A DNA stretch of 64,000 nucleotides from Bordetella holmesii ATCC 51541 (GTDB lineage: Bacteria > Pseudomonadota > Gammaproteobacteria > Burkholderiales > Burkholderiaceae_B), in NCBI GenBank assembly GCA_000612485.1, contig CP007494.1, positions 1,364,001-1,428,000 of the forward strand, given 5' to 3'. The position numbers and the translations under genes were made by a program. Shown one piece after another: positions 61,934-64,000 of the stretch (the stretch's first letter is position 1; each line of letters begins with the position of its first letter). Below the pieces are notes generated by a model. It did not search any database. It had not been told where the DNA came from and was given only the letters and a program-made list of their open reading frames with translations.

Positions 61934-62560
61934 TCAGCGGCTGGCGGTGGCCAGCCGCAGTGCCAGCCCGATGAACACTACGCCCGCCAGCCGGTTGAGC
62001 CAGCGCTCAGCGGTGGTCGAGCGTTGCAGCAACTGTCCGAACCCGCCTGAAAACACGGCGATGGCGCCAAAAATCAGCAGCGTAGCCGCCATGAAGACGG
62101 CGCCGAGTTCGATGATCTGCCAGGCCAGGGGGCCGGCTCCGATCTGCGTGAATTGCGGCAGAAAAACGAAGAAAAACAGCAGAACCTTTGGGTTGGTGAG
62201 GTTCATGATGATGCCGCGCCGATACAGTGCGCCCGCTCCCAGCGGCGCGGGCGCCTGGCTGCGGTTTGCGCCCGTGGGCGCGCGAAGAGTCTGCCAGGCC
62301 AGATAGAGCAGATAGATCGCGCCGGCCAGCTTGAGGACCACAAAGGCCATGGGCGAGGTGGCGAATACCGCCGCCAGCCCAAGGGCCACGGCGGCCGTGT
62401 GCCCCAGCAGCCCCGTGCACAGGCCCAGTACGACCAGAAAACCGGCCTTGCGGCCCCAGAGGGCCGATTGCATCAGCACGAACAGATTGTCTGGCCCGGG
62501 TGTGAGGGCCAAGAGTACGGCGATGCCGAAAAATGCAATCAGAGTGTCGAGGGGCAGCAT
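61934..62560 (-). CDS. LysE/RhtB-family amino-acid exporter
   Basis: A 208-residue membrane protein with about six helices; LLALTPGPDNLFVLMQSALWGRKAGFLVVLGLCTGLLGH is the family's N-terminal signature, and MNLTNPKVLLFFFVFLPQF follows the third helix. Exports amino acids or derivatives; substrate unknown. ATG 62560 chosen for the MLPLDTLIAFFGIAVLLALTPGPD start. Confidence 0.9.
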   Translation of the reverse strand: MLPLDTLIAFFGIAVLLALTPGPDNLFVLMQSALWGRKAGFLVVLGLCTGLLGHTAAVALGLAAVFATSPMAFVVLKLAGAIYLLYLAWQTLRAPTGANRSQAPAPLGAGALYRRGIIMNLTNPKVLLFFFVFLPQFTQIGAGPLAWQIIELGAVFMAATLLIFGAIAVFSGGFGQLLQRSTTAERWLNRLAGVVFIGLALRLATASR

Positions 62561-62711
62561 GAGCCTACACACGGGAAATGAAGTGTCGCGTCCAGGCGCG
62601 CTTTCCGCATCATAGGCCAGCCCAGCGTCGACGGTTGGGTAATATCGATCCAACCTGCAGACCGATCAGTGCCTGCTACTCTGTCATTCTTTCCCCTGTC
62701 TACCCGCTGCC

Positions 62712-63902
62712 ATGTCCTCCTCCGAGCATATCGACACCCTGCTTCAGCGCCTGGGTACCGCGCCTTTCGATCCCCAGACCGGAGCCGCGCCGGTCAATCT
62801 GCCTTCCATGCGTGCCAGCACGGTGCGGTTTGCCAGTCTGGAGGCGCTGGAAAACGCCCAGCAACGCAAAGCCGCCGGTGAGCGCGCTGTCGCCTACGGT
62901 CGCATGGGTATGGAGACGCATGCCGCGCTGGAGCAGGTGTTCTGCCAGCTCGAGCAAGGCACACATTGCTACCTGGCCTCCTCGGGGCTGGGCGGCATTA
63001 CCCTGGCCTTCATGGCGCTGCTGTCGGCAGGCGATCATGCGCTGGTAGCCGATTGCGTTTATGGCCCGGTGCATGAGCTCAATGCCGCGGTATTGTCACG
63101 CCTGGGCATCGACGTGACGTTCTACCACGCAGGCGATGATCTGGAGGCGCTGGTCAAGCCCAATACGCGCCTGCTGTATGTCGAGGCGCCGGGTTCCTTG
63201 CTGTTCGAGATGCTGGACATGCCTGCCTTGGCCAGCTTTGCGCGCAGGCACAACCTGGTGCTGGCCGCCGACAACACCTGGGGCTCCGGCTACATCTATC
63301 GACCCCTGGCGTTGGGCGCGCAGGTGTCGGTGATCGCCGGCACGAAATACGTGGGGGGCCATTCCGACTTGATGCTCGGCGCGGTCATCACCAATGATGA
63401 GGCCATCGCCAAACGTCTTAACCGCACACAGTACGCCATGGGGTATTCGGTCAGTGCCGACGATGCCTGGCTGGCCTTGCGCGGGGTTCGCACCATGCCG
63501 GTGCGCATGGCGCAGCATGCCCGCCATGCTCTGGAGGTCTGCGAGTTTTTGCAAAGCCGCCCCGAAGTGGCGGCCATCTACCACCCGGCCTGGCCCGGCG
63601 ACGCAGGGCACGCGCTCTGGAAACGTGACTGCTCCGGTTCGAACGGCATGCTGGCGGTGCAATTGCGCCTGTCGGTGCACGCTGCGCGGACCTTCGTCGA
63701 CGCGCTCAACCTCTTTAGTATCGGTTACTCCTGGGGCGGTTTCGAGTCGCTGGTGCAGCTGGTCACGCCAGGCGAGTTGGCGCCTCATCATTATTGGAAG
63801 GGAGGGCAGGACGCGCTCGTGCGTCTGCATATCGGCCTGGAATCACCCGCCGATCTGATCGCCGACCTTACGCAGGCGCTGCAACGCGCTGCAGGCCGCT
63901 AG
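62712..63902 (+). CDS. metC: Cystathionine beta-lyase
   Basis: A Cys/Met-metabolism PLP enzyme of 396 residues, cleaving cystathionine to homocysteine, pyruvate and ammonia. The PLP lysine is K212 in AGTKYVGGHSDLMLG; YGRMGMETHAALE and ASSGLGGITLAF bind cofactor phosphate, and GYSWGGFESLVQ is the C-terminal substrate loop. The homologue in B. avium was described as an osteotoxin because of its beta-cystathionase activity. Intact. Confidence 0.92.
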   Translation: MSSSEHIDTLLQRLGTAPFDPQTGAAPVNLPSMRASTVRFASLEALENAQQRKAAGERAVAYGRMGMETHAALEQVFCQLEQGTHCYLASSGLGGITLAFMALLSAGDHALVADCVYGPVHELNAAVLSRLGIDVTFYHAGDDLEALVKPNTRLLYVEAPGSLLFEMLDMPALASFARRHNLVLAADNTWGSGYIYRPLALGAQVSVIAGTKYVGGHSDLMLGAVITNDEAIAKRLNRTQYAMGYSVSADDAWLALRGVRTMPVRMAQHARHALEVCEFLQSRPEVAAIYHPAWPGDAGHALWKRDCSGSNGMLAVQLRLSVHAARTFVDALNLFSIGYSWGGFESLVQLVTPGELAPHHYWKGGQDALVRLHIGLESPADLIADLTQALQRAAGR

Positions 63903-63910
63903 AGACCACG

Positions 63911-64000
63911 TCATGCCCCTGCCTCGCGGTCACGGCGCCATTGCGCGAGTATCTCCGCAGGCAAGGGTTTTGAGTACAGATACCCCTGGCCCCATTGCAC
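63911..64000 (-). CDS. C-terminal end of an EAL-domain protein, partial
   Basis: The last 29 codons before a TGA at 63913-63911 read QWGQGYLYSKPLPAEILAQW, which matches the C-terminal QGYxxxxPLPAEE-type ending of EAL cyclic-di-GMP phosphodiesterases. The rest lies right of the window, so the other domains are unknown. Confidence 0.7.
   Translation of the reverse strand: MQWGQGYLYSKPLPAEILAQWRRDREAGA

Overview
The window is a high-G+C betaproteobacterial chromosome segment that reads as Bordetella (Alcaligenaceae). Gene order and protein sequences are Bordetella-like, and it carries a recognisable IS481 copy. IS481 is known mainly from B. pertussis, B. holmesii and some B. bronchiseptica. With a second IS3-family element, several decayed genes and a leucine-catabolic locus, a B. 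holmesii-like genome fits best, but the species is an inference.

Layout. 1-2109: an aldehyde dehydrogenase (cut by the window edge, catalytic Cys replaced by Tyr) and a divergent Asp/Asn beta-hydroxylase (LpxO-like). 2186-11524: spc and alpha ribosomal operons (rplN to rplQ, with secY, infA and rpoA), started by a good sigma70-type promoter and closed by a textbook terminator. 11529-35750: conserved housekeeping blocks: HIT hydrolase, cutA-dsbD, an EamA permease, hemB-engB, cytochrome c4 with resB-ccsA (system II cytochrome c maturation), lysA with a small lipoprotein, cyaY, PBP1A, aroK-aroB-dgt, a LuxR-type regulator, a GST, uvrA, an MFS permease and ssb.

35750-44040 is the accessory, scarred part. 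It holds a truncated integrase-like ORF, a 930-bp IS407-group element with an internal deletion, an asparagine synthase cut by that element, two overlapping glycosyltransferase genes (the second cut by IS481), IS481 itself, then a beheaded membrane protein and a GDYXXLXY protein. Neither IS element has matching target duplications, so both look like endpoints of deletions or recombination that removed most of a surface-polysaccharide locus.

44036-54030: gluQ, smg, a heme-type TonB-dependent receptor, a TAXI-type TRAP transporter divergent from a DSD1-family PLP enzyme, a class III aminotransferase and a DUF1653 protein. 54043-60822: a leucine/isovalerate catabolic cluster (isovaleryl-CoA dehydrogenase, thiolase, methylcrotonyl-CoA carboxylase beta and a deleted alpha subunit) under a LiuR-type MerR regulator, with two matching palindromic operators. 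60865-64000: an MBL-fold hydrolase, a LysE exporter, metC and the C-terminal end of an EAL domain.

Two kinds of damage should be kept apart. (1) One-base indels in or beside short homopolymers break rplE, resB, a glycosyltransferase, the IS481 transposase, a membrane protein and the TRAP permease. Because rplE is essential, these look largely like systematic consensus errors. (2) Larger lesions cannot be homopolymer errors: the ~55-codon deletion in the carboxylase alpha subunit, the in-frame loss of half of UvrA zinc finger 1, the IS-truncated genes and the Cys-to-Tyr change in the dehydrogenase. I found no tRNA, rRNA or CRISPR array and no convincing new multigene system.
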